Made by a program: the position numbers and the translations under genes
Source of the DNA: Synchiropus splendidus
Lineage: Eukaryota; Chordata; Actinopteri; Syngnathiformes; Callionymidae
Direction of reading: 5' to 3'
NCBI RefSeq assembly: GCF_027744825.2
Contig: NC_071339.1
Location: 26,397,501-26,461,500, forward strand
Length of the DNA stretch: 64,000 nucleotides
Part shown: positions 1-12,599 of the stretch, one piece after another
How positions within the stretch are numbered: position 1 is the stretch's first letter
Layout of the letters: each line of letters starts with the position of its first letter
The notes under the pieces: generated by a model
What the model was told of the DNA's origin: nothing
The model's input: only the letters and a program-made list of their open reading frames with translations
The model's database searches: none

Positions 1-1550
1 GGTCGATTACGGAACGCCAAACATAAAAATGTTGATAACTTTGGATAAACACTTCAGTCAGCTTAGATTTGATGTGCAACTACTAGAAAGACCATTTCTG
101 CGATTGTGGGAGGTGAAAATTTCATGTTCTGAAGCTTCCCTGCAAAGTTATGGAACAATGCGTTAAACGCGTTTTCAGCCTGAGATAAGGTCGATTCAGG
201 AACGCCAAACATAAAAAATATGATAACTTTTGAAATACACTTCAGACAGCTTAGATTTGCAAGTACTAGAAAGACCCTTTCTGCTATAGTGGGAGGTGAA
301 AATTTCATGTTCTGAAGCTTCCCTGCAAAGTTATGGCACAATGGAGAAAACGCGTTTTCAGCCTGAGATAAGGTGGGTTCCGGAACGCCAAACATAAAAG
401 TGTTAATAACTTTGGAAAAACACTTCAGACAGCTTAGATTTGATGTGCAAGTACTATAAAGACCTTTTCTGCTATTGTGGAACTTTAAAATGTCATTTTC
501 TGATGCATCCCTGCAAAGTTATGGCACAATGCAGAAAACGGGGTGTTCAGCCTGAGATAAGGTTGATTCCGGAACGTCAAACATAAAAATGTTGATGACG
601 TTGGAAAGCCACTTCAGACAGCTTAGATTTGATGTGCAACTACTGGAAAGACCCTTTCTGCTATAGTGGGAGGTGAAAATTTCATGTTCTGAAGCTTCCC
701 TGCAAAGTTATGCCACAATGCAGGAAACGCGTTTTCAGCCTGAGAAAAGGTGGGTTCCGGAAGGCCAAACATAAAAATGTTGATAACTGTTGAAAAACAC
801 TTCAAGACAGCTTAGATTTGATGTGCAACTACTAGAATGACCTTTTCTGCTATAGTGGCAGGTTAAAATTTCATGCTCTGAAACTTCCCTGCAAAGTTAT
901 GGCACAATGCAGAAAACGCGTTTTCGGCCTGAGATAAGGTCGATTCAGGAACACCAAACATAAAAATGTTGAAAACTTTGGAAAAACACATCAGACAGCT
1001 CAGATTTGATGTGCAACTACGAGAAAGACCCTTTCTGCTATAGTGGGAGGTGAAAATATCATGTTGTGAAGCTTCCCTGCAAAGTTATGGCACAATGCGT
1101 AAAATGCGTTTACAGCCTGAGATGAGGTTGATTTCAGAACACCAAACATAAAAATGTTGAGAACTTTGGAAGAACACTTCAGACAACTAAGATTTGATGA
1201 GCAACTACTAGAAAGACCCTTTCTGCTACAGTGGGAAATGAAAATTTCAGGTTCTGAAGCTTCCCTGCAAAGTTATGCCACAATGCAGGAAACGCGTTTT
1301 CAGCCTGAGATATGGTCGATTCCAGAACGCCAAACATAAAAATGTTGATAACTTCGGAAAAACACTTCAGACAGCTTAGATTTGATGTGTAAGTACTAGA
1401 AAGACCCTTTCAGCTATAGTGGGAGGTGAACATTTCATGTTCTGATTCTTCCCTGCAAAGTTATGGCACAATGCAGAAAACGCGTTTTCAGCCTGAGATA
1501 AGGTTGATTCCGGAACGCCAAACATAAAAATGTTGATAACTTTGGAAAAA

Positions 1551-3818
1551 CACTTCAAACAGCTTAGATTTGATGTGTAACTACTAGAAAGACCCTTTCT
1601 GCTATAGTTGGAGGTGAAAATTTCATATTCTGCAGCTTTCCTGCAAAGTTATGGCACAATGCAGATAACGCGTTTTCAGCCTGAGATAAGGTGGGTTCCA
1701 GAACGCCAAACATAACAATGTTGATAACTTTGGAAAAACACTTCAGACAGCTTAGATTTGATGTGCAACTACTAGAAAGACCCTTTCTGCTATAGTGGGA
1801 GGTTAAAATTTCATGTTCTGAAGCTTCCCTGCAAAGTTATGGCACAATGCGTAAAACGCGTTTTCAGCCTGAGATGAGGTTGATTTCAGAACGCCAAACA
1901 TAAAAATGTTGATAACTCAGGAAAAACTCTACAGACAGCTTAGATTTGATGTGCAGCTACTAGAAATACCCTTTCTGCTATAGTGGGAGGAGAAAATTTC
2001 ATGTTCTGAAGCTTCCCTGCAAAGTTATGGCAAAATATGTAAAGCGCGTTTTCAGGCTGAGATAAGGTCGATTCCGAAACGCCAAACATAAAAATGTTGA
2101 TAACTTTGGAAAAACACTTTCGACAGCTTAGATTTGATGTGCAACTACTAGAAAGACCCTTTCTGCTATAGTGGGAGGTTAAAATTTCATGTTCTGAAGC
2201 TTCCCTGCAAAGTTATGGCACAATGCGTAAAACGCGTTTTCAGCCTGAGATGAGGTTGATTTCAGAACGCCAAACATAAGAATGTTGACAACTTTAGAAA
2301 AACACTTCAGACAGCTTAGATTAGATATGCAACTACGAGAAAGACCCTTTCTGCTATAGTGGGAGGTGAAAATTTCATGTTCTGGAGCTTACCTACAAAG
2401 TTTTGGCACAATGCAGAAAACGCGTTTTCAGCCTGAGATAAGGTGGGTTCCAGAACGCCAAACATAAAAATGTTGATAACTTTGGAAAAACACTTCAGAC
2501 AGCTTAGATTTGATGTGCAACTAGTAGAAAGATCCTTTCTGTTACAGTGGGAGGTGAAAATTTCATGTTCTGAAGCTTCCCTGCAAAGTTGTGGGACAAT
2601 GCAGAAAACGATTTTTCATCCAGTGATAAGGTCGATTCCGGAACGCCAAACATAAAAATGTTGATAACTTTGGAAAAACACTTCAAACAGCTTAGATTTG
2701 ATGTGTAACTACTAGAAAGACCCTTTCTGCTATAGTTGGAGGTGAAAATTTCATATTCTGCAGCTTTCCTGCAAAGTTATGGCACAATGCAGATAACGCG
2801 TTTTCAGCCTGAGATAAGGTGGGTTCCAGAACGCCAAACATAACAATGTTGAGAACTTTGGAAAAACACTTCAGACAGCTTAGATGTGATGTGCAACTAC
2901 TAGAAAGATCCTTTCTGATATAGTGGGAGGTGAAAATTTCATGTTCTGAAGCTTCCCTGCAAAGTTATGGCACAATGCAGAAAACACGTTTTCAGCCTGA
3001 GATGAGGTGGGTTCCGGAACGCCAAACATAAAAATGTTGAAAACTTTGGAAAAACACTTCAGACAGCTTAGATTTGATGAGCAACTACTAGAAAGACCAT
3101 TTCTGCTATAGTGGGAGTTGAAAATTTCATGTTCTGAAGCTTCCCTGCAAAGTTATGGCAAAATATGTAAAGCGCGTTTTCAGGCTGAGATAAGGTCGAT
3201 TCCGAAACGCCAAACATAAAAATGTTGATAACTTTGGAAAAACACTTTCGACAGCTTAGATTTGATGTGCAACTACTAGAAAGACCCTTTCTGCTATAGT
3301 GGGAGGTTAAAATTTCATGTTCTGAAGCTTCCCTGCAAAGTTATGGCACAATGCGTAAAACGCGTTTTCAGCCTGAGATGAGGTTGATTTCAGAACGCCA
3401 AACATAAGAATGTTGACAACTTTAGAAAAACACTTCAGACAGCTTAGATTAGATATGCAACTACGAGAAAGACCCTTTCTGCTATAGTGGGAGGTGAAAA
3501 TTTCATGTTCTGGAGCTTACCTACAAAGTTTTGGCACAATGCAGAAAACGCGTTTTCAGCCTGAGATAAGGTGGGTTCCAGAACGCCAAACATAAAAATG
3601 TTGATAACTTTGGAAAAACACTTCAGACAGCTTAGATTTGATGTGCAACTAGTAGAAAGATCCTTTCTGTTACAGTGGGAGGTGAAAATTTCATGTTCTG
3701 AAGCTTCCCTGCAAAGTTGTGGGACAATGCAGAAAACGATTTTTCATCCAGTGATAAGGTCGATTCCGGAACGCCAAACATAAAAATGTTGATAACTTTG
3801 GAAAAACACTTCAGACAG
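1551..3818 (+). repeat. 6-monomer (1128-bp) higher-order duplication
   Basis: Marker variants recur exactly 1128 bp (6 x 188) apart. CACTTCAAAC occurs at 1551 and 2679, and the unusual CAAAATATGTAAAGCGCG occurs at about 2029 and 3157. The segment of about 2020-2690 is nearly identical to 3148-3818, including the rare variants CTAGTAGAAAGATCC and GATTTTTCATCCAGTG. Between these segments the match is weaker, so the multimer has been partly overwritten. The two copies are adjacent, as expected from unequal exchange. Confidence 0.8.
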
Positions 3819-5699
3819 CTTAGATTTGATGTGCAACTACTAGAAAGACCCATTCTGCTGTAGTGGGAGGTGAAAATATCATGTTCTGAAGCTTCCCTGC
3901 AAAGTTATGGCACAATGCGTAAAACGCGTTTTCAGCCTGAGATGAGGTTGATTTCAGAACGCCAAACATAAAAATGTTGATAACTCAGGAAAAACTCTAC
4001 AGACAGCTTAGATTTGATGTGCAGCTACTAGAAATACTCTTTCTGCTATAGTGGGAGGAGAAAATTTCATGTTCTGAAGCTTCCCTGCAAAGTTATGGCA
4101 GAATGCGTAAATCGTGTTTTCAGCCTGAGATAAGGTCGATTCCGGAACGCCAAACATAAAAATGTTGATAACTTTGGAAAAACACTTCAGACAGCTTAGA
4201 TTTGATGTGCAACTACTAGAAAGACGCATTCTGCTATAGTGGGAGGTAAAAATTTCATGTTCTGAAGCTTCCCTGCAAAGTTATGGCACAATGCAGAAAA
4301 CGCGTTTTCAGCCTGAGATAAGGTCGATTCCGGAACGCCAAACGTAAAAATGTTGATAACTTTGGAAAAACACTTCAGACAGCTTAGATTTGATGTGCAA
4401 CTACGAGAAAGACCCTTTCTGCTACAGTGGGAGGTGAAAATTTCATGTTCTGAAGCTTTCCTGCAAAGTTATGGTACAATGCGTAAAACGCGTTTTCAGC
4501 CTGAGATAAGGTTGATTGCGGAACGCCAAACATAAGAATGTTGATAACTTTAGAAAAACACTTCAGACAGCTTAGATTTGATGTGCAACTACTAGAAAGA
4601 CCCTTTCTGCTATAGTGGGAAGTAAAAATTTCATGTTCGGAAGTTTCCCTGCAAAGTTATGGCACAATGCGTGAAACGCGTTTTCAGCCTGAGATGAGGT
4701 TGATTTCAGAACGCCAAACATAAAAATGTTGATAACTCAGGAAAAACTCTACAGACAGCTTAGATTTGATGTGCAACTACTAGAAATACCCTTTCTGCTC
4801 TAGTGGGAGGTGAAAATTTCATGTTCTAAAGCTTCCCTGCAAAGTTATGGCACAATGCGTAAAACGCGTTTTCAGCCTGAGATGAGGTTGATTTCAGAAC
4901 GCCAAACATAAAAATGTTGATAACTTTGGAAAAACACTTCAGACAGCTAAGATTTGATGTGAGACTACTAGAAAGACCCTTTCTGCTATAGTGGGATGTG
5001 GAAATTTCATGTTCTGAAGCTTGCCTACAAAGTTATTGCACAATGCAGAAAACATGTTTTCAGCCTGAGATATGGTTGATTCCGGAACGCCAAACATAAG
5101 AATGTTGATAACTTTGGAAAAACACTTCAGACAGCTTAGATTTGATGTGCAACTACTAGAAAGACCCTTTCTGCTATAGTGGGAAATGAACATTTCATGA
5201 TCTGAAGGTTACCTGCAAAGTTATGGCACAATGCAGAAAACGCGTTTTCAGCCTGAGATAAGGTCGATTCAGGAACACCAAACATAAAAATGTTGAAAAC
5301 TTTCGAAAAACACTTCAGACAGCTTAGATTTGATGTGCAACTACGAGAAAGACCCTTTCTACTATAGTGGGAGGTGAAAATTTCATGTTCTGAAGCTTCG
5401 CTGCAAAGTTATGGCACAATGCGTAAAACTCGTTTTCAGCCTGAGATGAGGTTGATTTCAGAACGCCAAACATAAAAATGTTGACAACTTTGGAAAAACA
5501 CTTCAGACAGCTTAGATTTGATGTGCAACTACGAGAAAGACCCTTTCTGCTATAGTGGGAGGTGAAAATTTCATGTTCTGAAGCTTCCCTGCAAAGTCAT
5601 GGCACAATGCAGAAAACCTGTTTTCAGCCTGAGATAAGGTGGTTTCCAGAACGCCAAACATAAAAATGTTGATAACTTTGGAAAAACACTTCAGACAGC

Positions 5700-8470
5700 T
5701 TAGATTTGATGTGCAACTACTAGAAAGACCCTTTCTGCTATAGTGGGAGGTGAAAATTTCATGTTCTGAAGCTTCCCTGCAAAGTTATGGCACAATGCAG
5801 AAAACGCGTTTTCAGCCTGAGATAAGGTCGATTCCGGAGCGCCAAACATAAGAATGTTGATAACTTTGGAAAAACACTTCAGACAGCTTAGATTTGATGT
5901 GCAACTACTAGAAAGACCCTTTCTGCTATAGTGGGAGGTGAAAATTTCATGTTCTGAAGCTTCCCTGCAAAGTTATGCCACAATGCAGGAAACGCGTTTT
6001 CAGCCTGAGATAAGGTCGATTCCGGAACGCCAAACATAAAAATATTGATAACTTTGGAAAAACACTTCAGACAGCTTAGATTTGATGTGCAACTACTAGA
6101 AAGACCCTTTCTGCTATAGTGGGAGTTGAAAATTTCATGTTCTGAAGCTTTCCTGCAAAGTTATGGCACAATGCGTAAAACGCGTTTTCAGCCTGAGATA
6201 AAGTGGGTTCCGGAACGCCAAACATAAGAATGTTGATAACTTTGGAAAAACACTTCAGACAACTTAGATTTGATGTGCAACTACTTGAAATACCCTTTCT
6301 GCTATAGTGGGAGGAGAAAATTTCATGTTCTGAAGTCTCCCTGCAAAGTTATGGCACTATCCAGAAAACGCGTTTTCAGCCTGAGATGAGCTTGATTTCA
6401 GAACGCCAAACATAAAAATGTTGAGAACGTTGGAAAAACACTTCAGACAGCTAAGATTTAATGTGCAACTACTAGAAAGACGCATTCTGCTATAGTGGGA
6501 GGTTAAAATTTCATGTTCTGAAGCTTCCCTGCAAAGTTATGGAACAATGCAGAAAACGCGTTTTCAGCCTGAGATAAGGTCGATTCAGGAACGCCAAACA
6601 TAAAAATTTGATAACTTTGGAAAAACACTTCAGACAGCTTAGATTTGATGTGCAACTACTAGAAAGACCCTTTCTGCTATAGTGGGATATGAAAATTTCA
6701 TGTTCTGAAGCTTCCCTGCAAAGTTATGGCAGAATGCGTAAATCGTGTTTTCAGCCTGAGATAAGGTCGATTCCGGAACGCCAAACATAAAAGTGTTGAT
6801 AACTTTGGAAAAACACTTCAGACAGCTTCGATTTGATGTGCAACTACTCGAAAGACCCTTTCTGCAATAGAGGGAGGTGAAAATTTCATGTTCTGAAGCT
6901 TCCCTGCAAAGTTATGGCACAATGCGTAAAACGCGTTTTCAGCCTGAGATGAGGTTGATTTCAGAACCCCAAACATAAAAATGTTGATAACTCTGGAAAA
7001 ACTCTACAGACAGCTTAGATTTGATGTGCAACTACTAGAAAGACCCTTTCTGCTATAGTGGGAGGTGAAAATTTCATGTTCTGAAGCTTCCCTGCAAAGT
7101 TATGGCACAATGCAGAAAACGCGTTTTCAGCCTGAGATAAGGTCGATTCCGGAACGCCAAACATAAGAATGTTGATAACTTTGGAAAAACACTTCAGACA
7201 GCTTAGATTTAATGTGCAACTACTAGAAAGACCCTTTCTGCTATAGTGGGAGGTGAAAATTTCATGTTCTGAAGCTTCCCTGCAAAGTTATGCCACAATG
7301 CAGGAAACGCGTTTTCAGCCTGAGATAAGGTCGATTCCGGAACGCCAAACATAAAAATATTGATAACTTTGGAAAAACACTTCAGACAGCTTAGATTTGA
7401 TGTGCAACTACTAGAAAGACCCTTTCTGCTATAGTGGGAGTTGAAAATTTCATGTTCTGAAGCTTTCCTGCAAAGTTATGGCACAATGCGTAAAACGCGT
7501 TTTCAGCCTGAGATAAAGTGGGTTCCGGAACGCCAAACATAAGAATGTTGATAACTTTGGAAAAACACTTCAGACAACTTAGATTTGATGTGCAACTACT
7601 TGAAATACCCTTTCTGCTATAGTGGGAGGAGAAAATTTCATGTTCTGAAGTCTCCCTGCAAAGTTATGGCACTATCCAGAAAACGCGTTTTCAGCCTGAG
7701 ATGAGCTTGATTTCAGAACGCCAAACATAAAAATGTTGAGAACTTTGGAAAAACACTTCAGACAGCTAAGATTTGATGTGCAACTACTAGAAAGACGCAT
7801 TCTGCTATAGTGGGAGGTGAAAATTTCATGTTCTGAAGCTTCCCTGCAAAGTTATGGAACAATGCAGAAAACGCGTTTTCAGCCTGAGATAAGGTCGATT
7901 CCGGAACGCCAAACATAAAAATTTGATAACTTTGGAAAAACACTTCAGACAGCTTAGATTTGATGTCCAACTACTAGAAAGACCCTTTCTGCTATAGTGG
8001 GATATGAAAATTTCATGTTCTGAAGCTTCCCTGCAAAGTTATGGCAGAATGCGTAATTCGTGTTTTCAGCCTGCGATAAGGTCGATTCCGGAACGCCAAA
8101 CATAAAAGTGTTGATAACTTTGGAAAAACACTTCAGACAGCTTCGATTTGATGTGCAACTACTCGAAAGACCCTTTCTGCAATAGAGGGAAGTGAAAATT
8201 TCATGTTCTGAAGCTTTCCTGCAAAGTTATGGCACAATGCGTAAAACGCGTTTTCAGCCTGAGATGAGGTTGATTTCAGAACCCCAAACATAAAAATGTT
8301 GATAACTCTGGAAAAACTCTACAGACAGCTTAGATTTGATGTGCAACTACTAGAAAGACCCTTTCTGCTATAGTGGGAGGTGAAAATTTCATGTTCTGAA
8401 GCTTCCCTGCAAAGTCAAGGCACAATGCAGAAAACGCGTTTTCAGCCTGAGATAAGGTCGATTCCGGAAC
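5700..8470 (+). repeat. 7-monomer (1315-bp) higher-order duplication
   Basis: The variant TGAAGTCTCC lies at 6331 and 7646, and the CCAAACATAAAAGTG junction at 6781 and 8096. Both pairs are 1315 bp apart. This is 7 x 188 minus 1. The missing base is visible as AAAAATTTGATAAC (instead of AAAAATGTTGATAAC) near 6603 and again near 7918, so the deletion occurred before the duplication. Copy 1 is about 5700-7014 and copy 2 about 7015-8330, followed by a partial third. Confidence 0.82.
6028..6215 (+). repeat. Representative satellite monomer (188 bp) with its conserved sub-motifs
   Basis: One ordinary copy, taken from CGCC to the next GGAA. In order along a typical monomer one sees: an A-rich start (CATAAAAATGTTGATAAC); the hairpin AGAAAG-ACC-CTTTCT (in a neighbouring copy at 5722-5736); GTGGGAGGTGAAAATTTCATG (with T for G in this copy); the palindrome GAAGCTTC (5768-5775); the segment GTTATGGCACAATGC; the palindrome AAAACGCGTTTT, extended to the 14-bp GAAAACGCGTTTTC in copies with GCAG before it (5810-5823) and replaced by GCGT-AAA-ACGC in the other class; and TTCCGGAA (6020-6027). 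Two states recur at many places along the array: GCAG versus GCGT before the MluI core, GGTCGATTCC versus GGTGGGTTCC, and CTACTAG versus CTACGAG. These states make it possible to follow the higher-order repeats. Confidence 0.9.
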
Positions 8471-8849
8471 GCCAAACATAAAAATATTGCTAACTTTGGA
8501 AAAACACTTCAGACAGCTTAGATTTGATGTGCAACTACTAGAAAGACCCTTTCTGCTACAGTGGGAGGTGAAAATTTCATGTTCTGAAGCTTCCCTGCAA
8601 AGTTGTGCCACAATGCAGGAAACGCGTTTTCAGCCTGAGATAAGGTCGATTCCGGAACGCCAAACATAAAAATATTGATAACTTTGGAAAAACACTTCAG
8701 ACAGGTTAGATTTGATGTGCAACTACTAGAAAGACCCTTTCTGCCATAGTGGGAGGTGAAAATTTCATGTTCTGAAGCTTCCCTGCAAAGTTATGGCACA
8801 AGGCAGAAAACGCGTTTTCAGCCTGAGATAAGGTGGGTTCCTGAACGCC

Positions 8850-11800
8850 AAACATAAAAATGTCGATTACTTTGGAAAAACATTTCAGGCAGCTTAGATT
8901 TTATGTGCAACTACTAGAAAGACCCTCTCTGCTATAGTGGGAGGCGAATATTTCATGTTCTGAAGCTTCCCTGCAAAGTTATGGCAGAATGCGTAAATCG
9001 TGTTTTCAGCCTGAGATAAGGTCGATTCCGGAACGCCAAACATAAAAGTGTTGATAACTTTGGAAAAACACTTCAAACAGCTTTGATTTGATGTGCACCT
9101 ACTAGAAAGACCCTTTCTGCTATAGTGGGAGGTGAAATTTTCATGTTCTAAAGCTTCCCTGCAAAGTAATGGCACAATGCAGAAAACGCGTTTTCGACCT
9201 GAGATAAGGTCGATTCAGGAACACCAAACATAAAAATGTTGAAAACTTTCGAAAAACACTTCAGACAGCTTAGATTTGATGTGCAACTACTAGAAAGACC
9301 CTTTCTGCTATAGTGGGAGTTGAAAATTTCATGTTCTGAAGCTTCACTGCAAAGTTATGCCACAATGCAGGAAACGCGTTTTCAGCCTAAGATAAGGTCG
9401 ATTCCGGAACGCCAAACATAAAAATATTGATAACTTTGGAAAAACACTTCAGACAGCTTAGATTTGATGTGCAACTACTAGAAAGACCCTTTCTGCTACA
9501 GTGGGAGGAGAAAATTTCATGTTCTGAAGTCTCCCTGCAAAGTTATGGCACTATCCAGAAAACGCGTTTTCAGCCTGAGATAAGGTGGGTTCCAGAACGC
9601 CAAACATAAAAATGTTGATAACTTTGGAAAAACACTTCAGACAGCTTAGATTTGATGTGCAACTACTAGAAAGACCCTTTCTGCTATAGTGGGAGGTGAA
9701 AATGTCATGTTCTGAAGCTTCCCTGCAAAGTTATGGCAAAATATGTAAAGCGCGTTTTCAGGCTGAGATAAGGTCGATTCCGAAACGCCAAACATAAAAA
9801 TGTTGATAACTTTGGAAAAACACTTTCGACAGCTTAGATTTGATGTGCAACTACTAGAAAGACCCTTTCTGCTATAGTGGGAGGTTAAAATTTCATGTTC
9901 TGAAGCTTCCCTGCAAAGTTATGGCACAATGCGTAAAACGCGTTTTCAGCCTGAGATGAGGTTGATTTCAGAACGCCAAACATAAAAATGTTCAGAACTT
10001 TGGAAAAACACTTCAGACAGCTAAGATTTGATGTGCAACTACTAGAAAGACCCTTTCTGCTATAGTGGGAGGTGAAAATTTCATGTTCTGGAGCTTACCT
10101 ACAAAGTTTTGGCACAATGCAGAAAACGCGTTTTCAGCCTGAGATAAGATGGGTTCCAGAACGCCAAACATAAAAATGTTGATAACTTTGGAAAAACACT
10201 TCAGACAGCTTAGATTTGATGTGCAACTACTAGAAAGACCCTTTCTGCTATAGTGGGAGGTGAAAATTTCATGTTCTGGAGCTTACCTACAAAGTTTTGG
10301 CACAATGCAGAAAACGCGTTTTCAGCCTGAGATAAGGTGGGTTCCAGAACGCCAAACATAAAAATGTTGATAACTTTGGAAAAACACTTCAGACAGCTTA
10401 GATTTGATGTGCAACTACTAGAAAGACCCTTTCTGCTACAGTGGGAGGTGAAAATTTCATGTTCTGAAGCTTCCCTGCAAAGTTATGCCACAATGCAAGA
10501 AACGCGTTTTCAGCCTGAGATAAGGTCGATTCATGAACGCCAAACATAAAAATATTGATAACTTTGGAAAAACACTTCAGACAGGTTAGATTTGATGTGC
10601 AACTACTAGAAAGACCCTTTCTGCTATAGTGGGAGGCGAAAATGTCATGTTCTGAAGCTTCCCTGCAAAGTTATGGCACAATGCAGAAAACGCGTTTTCA
10701 GCCTGAGATAAGGTGGGTTCCAGAACGCCAAACATAAAAATGTTGATAACTTTGGAAAAACACTTCAGACAGCTTAGATTTGATGTGCAACTACTAGAAA
10801 GACCCTTTCTGCTACAGTGGGAGGTGAAAATTTCATGTTCTGAAGCTTCCCTGCAAAGTTATGCCACAATGCAAGAAACGCGTTTTCAGCCTGAGATAAG
10901 GTCGATTCATGAACGCCAAACATAAAAATATTGATAACTTTGGAAAAACACTTCAGACAGGTTAGATTTGATGTGCAACTACTAGAAAGACCCTTTCTGC
11001 TATAGTGGGAGGCGAAAATGTCATGTTCTGAAGCTTCCCTGCAAAGTTATGGCACAATGCAGAAAACGCGTTTTCAGCCTGAGATAAGGTGGGTTCCAGA
11101 ACGCCAAACATAAAAATGTTGATAACTTTGGAAAAACACTTCAGACAGCTTAGATTTTATGTGCAACTACTAGAAAGACCCTCTCTGCTATAGTGGGAGG
11201 CGAATATTTCATGTTCTGAAGCTTCCCTGCAAAGTTATGGCAGAATGCGTAAATCGTGTTTTCAGCCTGAGATAAGGTCGATTCCGGAACGCCAAACATA
11301 AAAGTGTTGATAACTTTGGAAAAACACTTCAAACAGCTTTGATTTGATGTGCACCTACTAGAAACACCCTTTCTGCTATAGTGGGAGGTGAAATTTTCAT
11401 GTTCTAAAGCTTCCCTGCAAAGTAATGGCACAATGCAGAAAACGCGTTTTCGGCCTGAGATAAGGTCGATTCAGGAACACCAAACATAAAAATGTTGAAA
11501 AATTTCGAAAAACACTTCAGACAGCTTAGATTTGATGTGCAACTACGAGAAGGACCCTTTCTGCTATAGTGGGAGTTGAAAATATCATGCTCTGAAGCTT
11601 CCCTGCAAAGTTATGGCACAATGCGTAAAACGCGTTTTCAGCCTGAGATGAGGTTGATTTCAGAACCCCAAACATAAAAATGTTGATAACTCAGGAAAAA
11701 CTCTACAGACAGCTTAGATTTGATGTGCAACTACTAGAAAGACCCTATCTGCTACAGTGGGAGGTGAAAATTTCGTGTTCTGAAGCTTCACTGCAAAGTT

Positions 11801-12540
11801 ATGCCACAATGCAGGAAATGCGTTTTCAGCCTGAGATAAGGTCGATTCCGGAACGCCAAACATAAAAATATTGATAACTTTGGAAAAACACTTCAGACAG
11901 CTTAGATTTGATGTGCAACTACTAGAAAGACCCTTTCTGCTATAGTGGGAGGAGAAAATTTCATGTTCTGAAGTCTCCCTGCAAAGTTATGGCACTATCC
12001 AGAAAACGCGTTTTCAGCCTGAGATAAGGTGGGTTCCAGAACGCCAAACATAAAAATGTGGATAACTTTGGAAAAACACTTCAGACAGCTTAGATTTGAT
12101 GTGCAACTACTAGAAAGACCCTTTCTGCTATAGTGGGAGGTGAAAATGTCATGTTCTGAAGCTTCCCTGCAAAGTTATGGCAAAATATGTAAAGCGCGTT
12201 TTCAGGCTGAGATAAGGTCGATTCCGAAACGCCAAACATAAAAATGTTGATAACTTTGGAAAAACACTTTCGACAGCTTAGATTTGATGTGCAACTACTA
12301 GAAAGACCCTTTCTGCTATAGTGGGAGGTTAAAATTTCATGTTCTGAAGCTTCCCTGCAAAGTTATGGCACAATGCGTAAAACGCGTTTTCAGCCTGAGA
12401 TGAGGTTGATTTCAGAACGCCAAACATAAAAATGTTGAGAACTTTGGAAAAACACTTCAGACAGCTAAGATTTGATGTGCAACTACTAGAAAGACCCTTT
12501 CTGCTATAGTGGGAGGTGAAAATTTCATGTTCTGGAGCTT
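8850..12540 (+). repeat. 12/13-monomer duplication (2256 then 2444 bp spacing)
   Basis: A distinctive segment at about 8894-9175 (with TTTTATGTGC, CCCTCTCTGC and a TTTGATTTGATG variant) is repeated at about 11150-11431, 2256 bp or 12 monomers away. Further along, markers are 2444 bp apart (13 monomers): GCTTCACTGC lies at 9341 and 11785, and CAAAATATGTAAAG at 9737 and 12181. The change in spacing shows that one additional monomer was gained or lost in one copy. The intervening sequence includes the perfect 376-bp duplication listed separately. Confidence 0.78.
10337..11088 (+). repeat. Apparently perfect tandem duplication of a 376-bp dimer
   Basis: The dimer 10337-10712 appears base-for-base the same as 10713-11088 when read side by side. 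It includes the private variants GCTACAGTGGGAGG, ATGCAAGAAACGCG, GATTCATGAACGCC and the GGTTAGATTTG change. Perfect identity against a diverged background means a very recent event, or alternatively an assembly duplication. All surrounding monomers differ from these at several positions. Confidence 0.85.
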
Positions 12541-12599
12541 ACCATCAAAGTTTTGGCACAATGCAGAAAACACGTTTTAAGCCTGAGATAAGATGGGTT

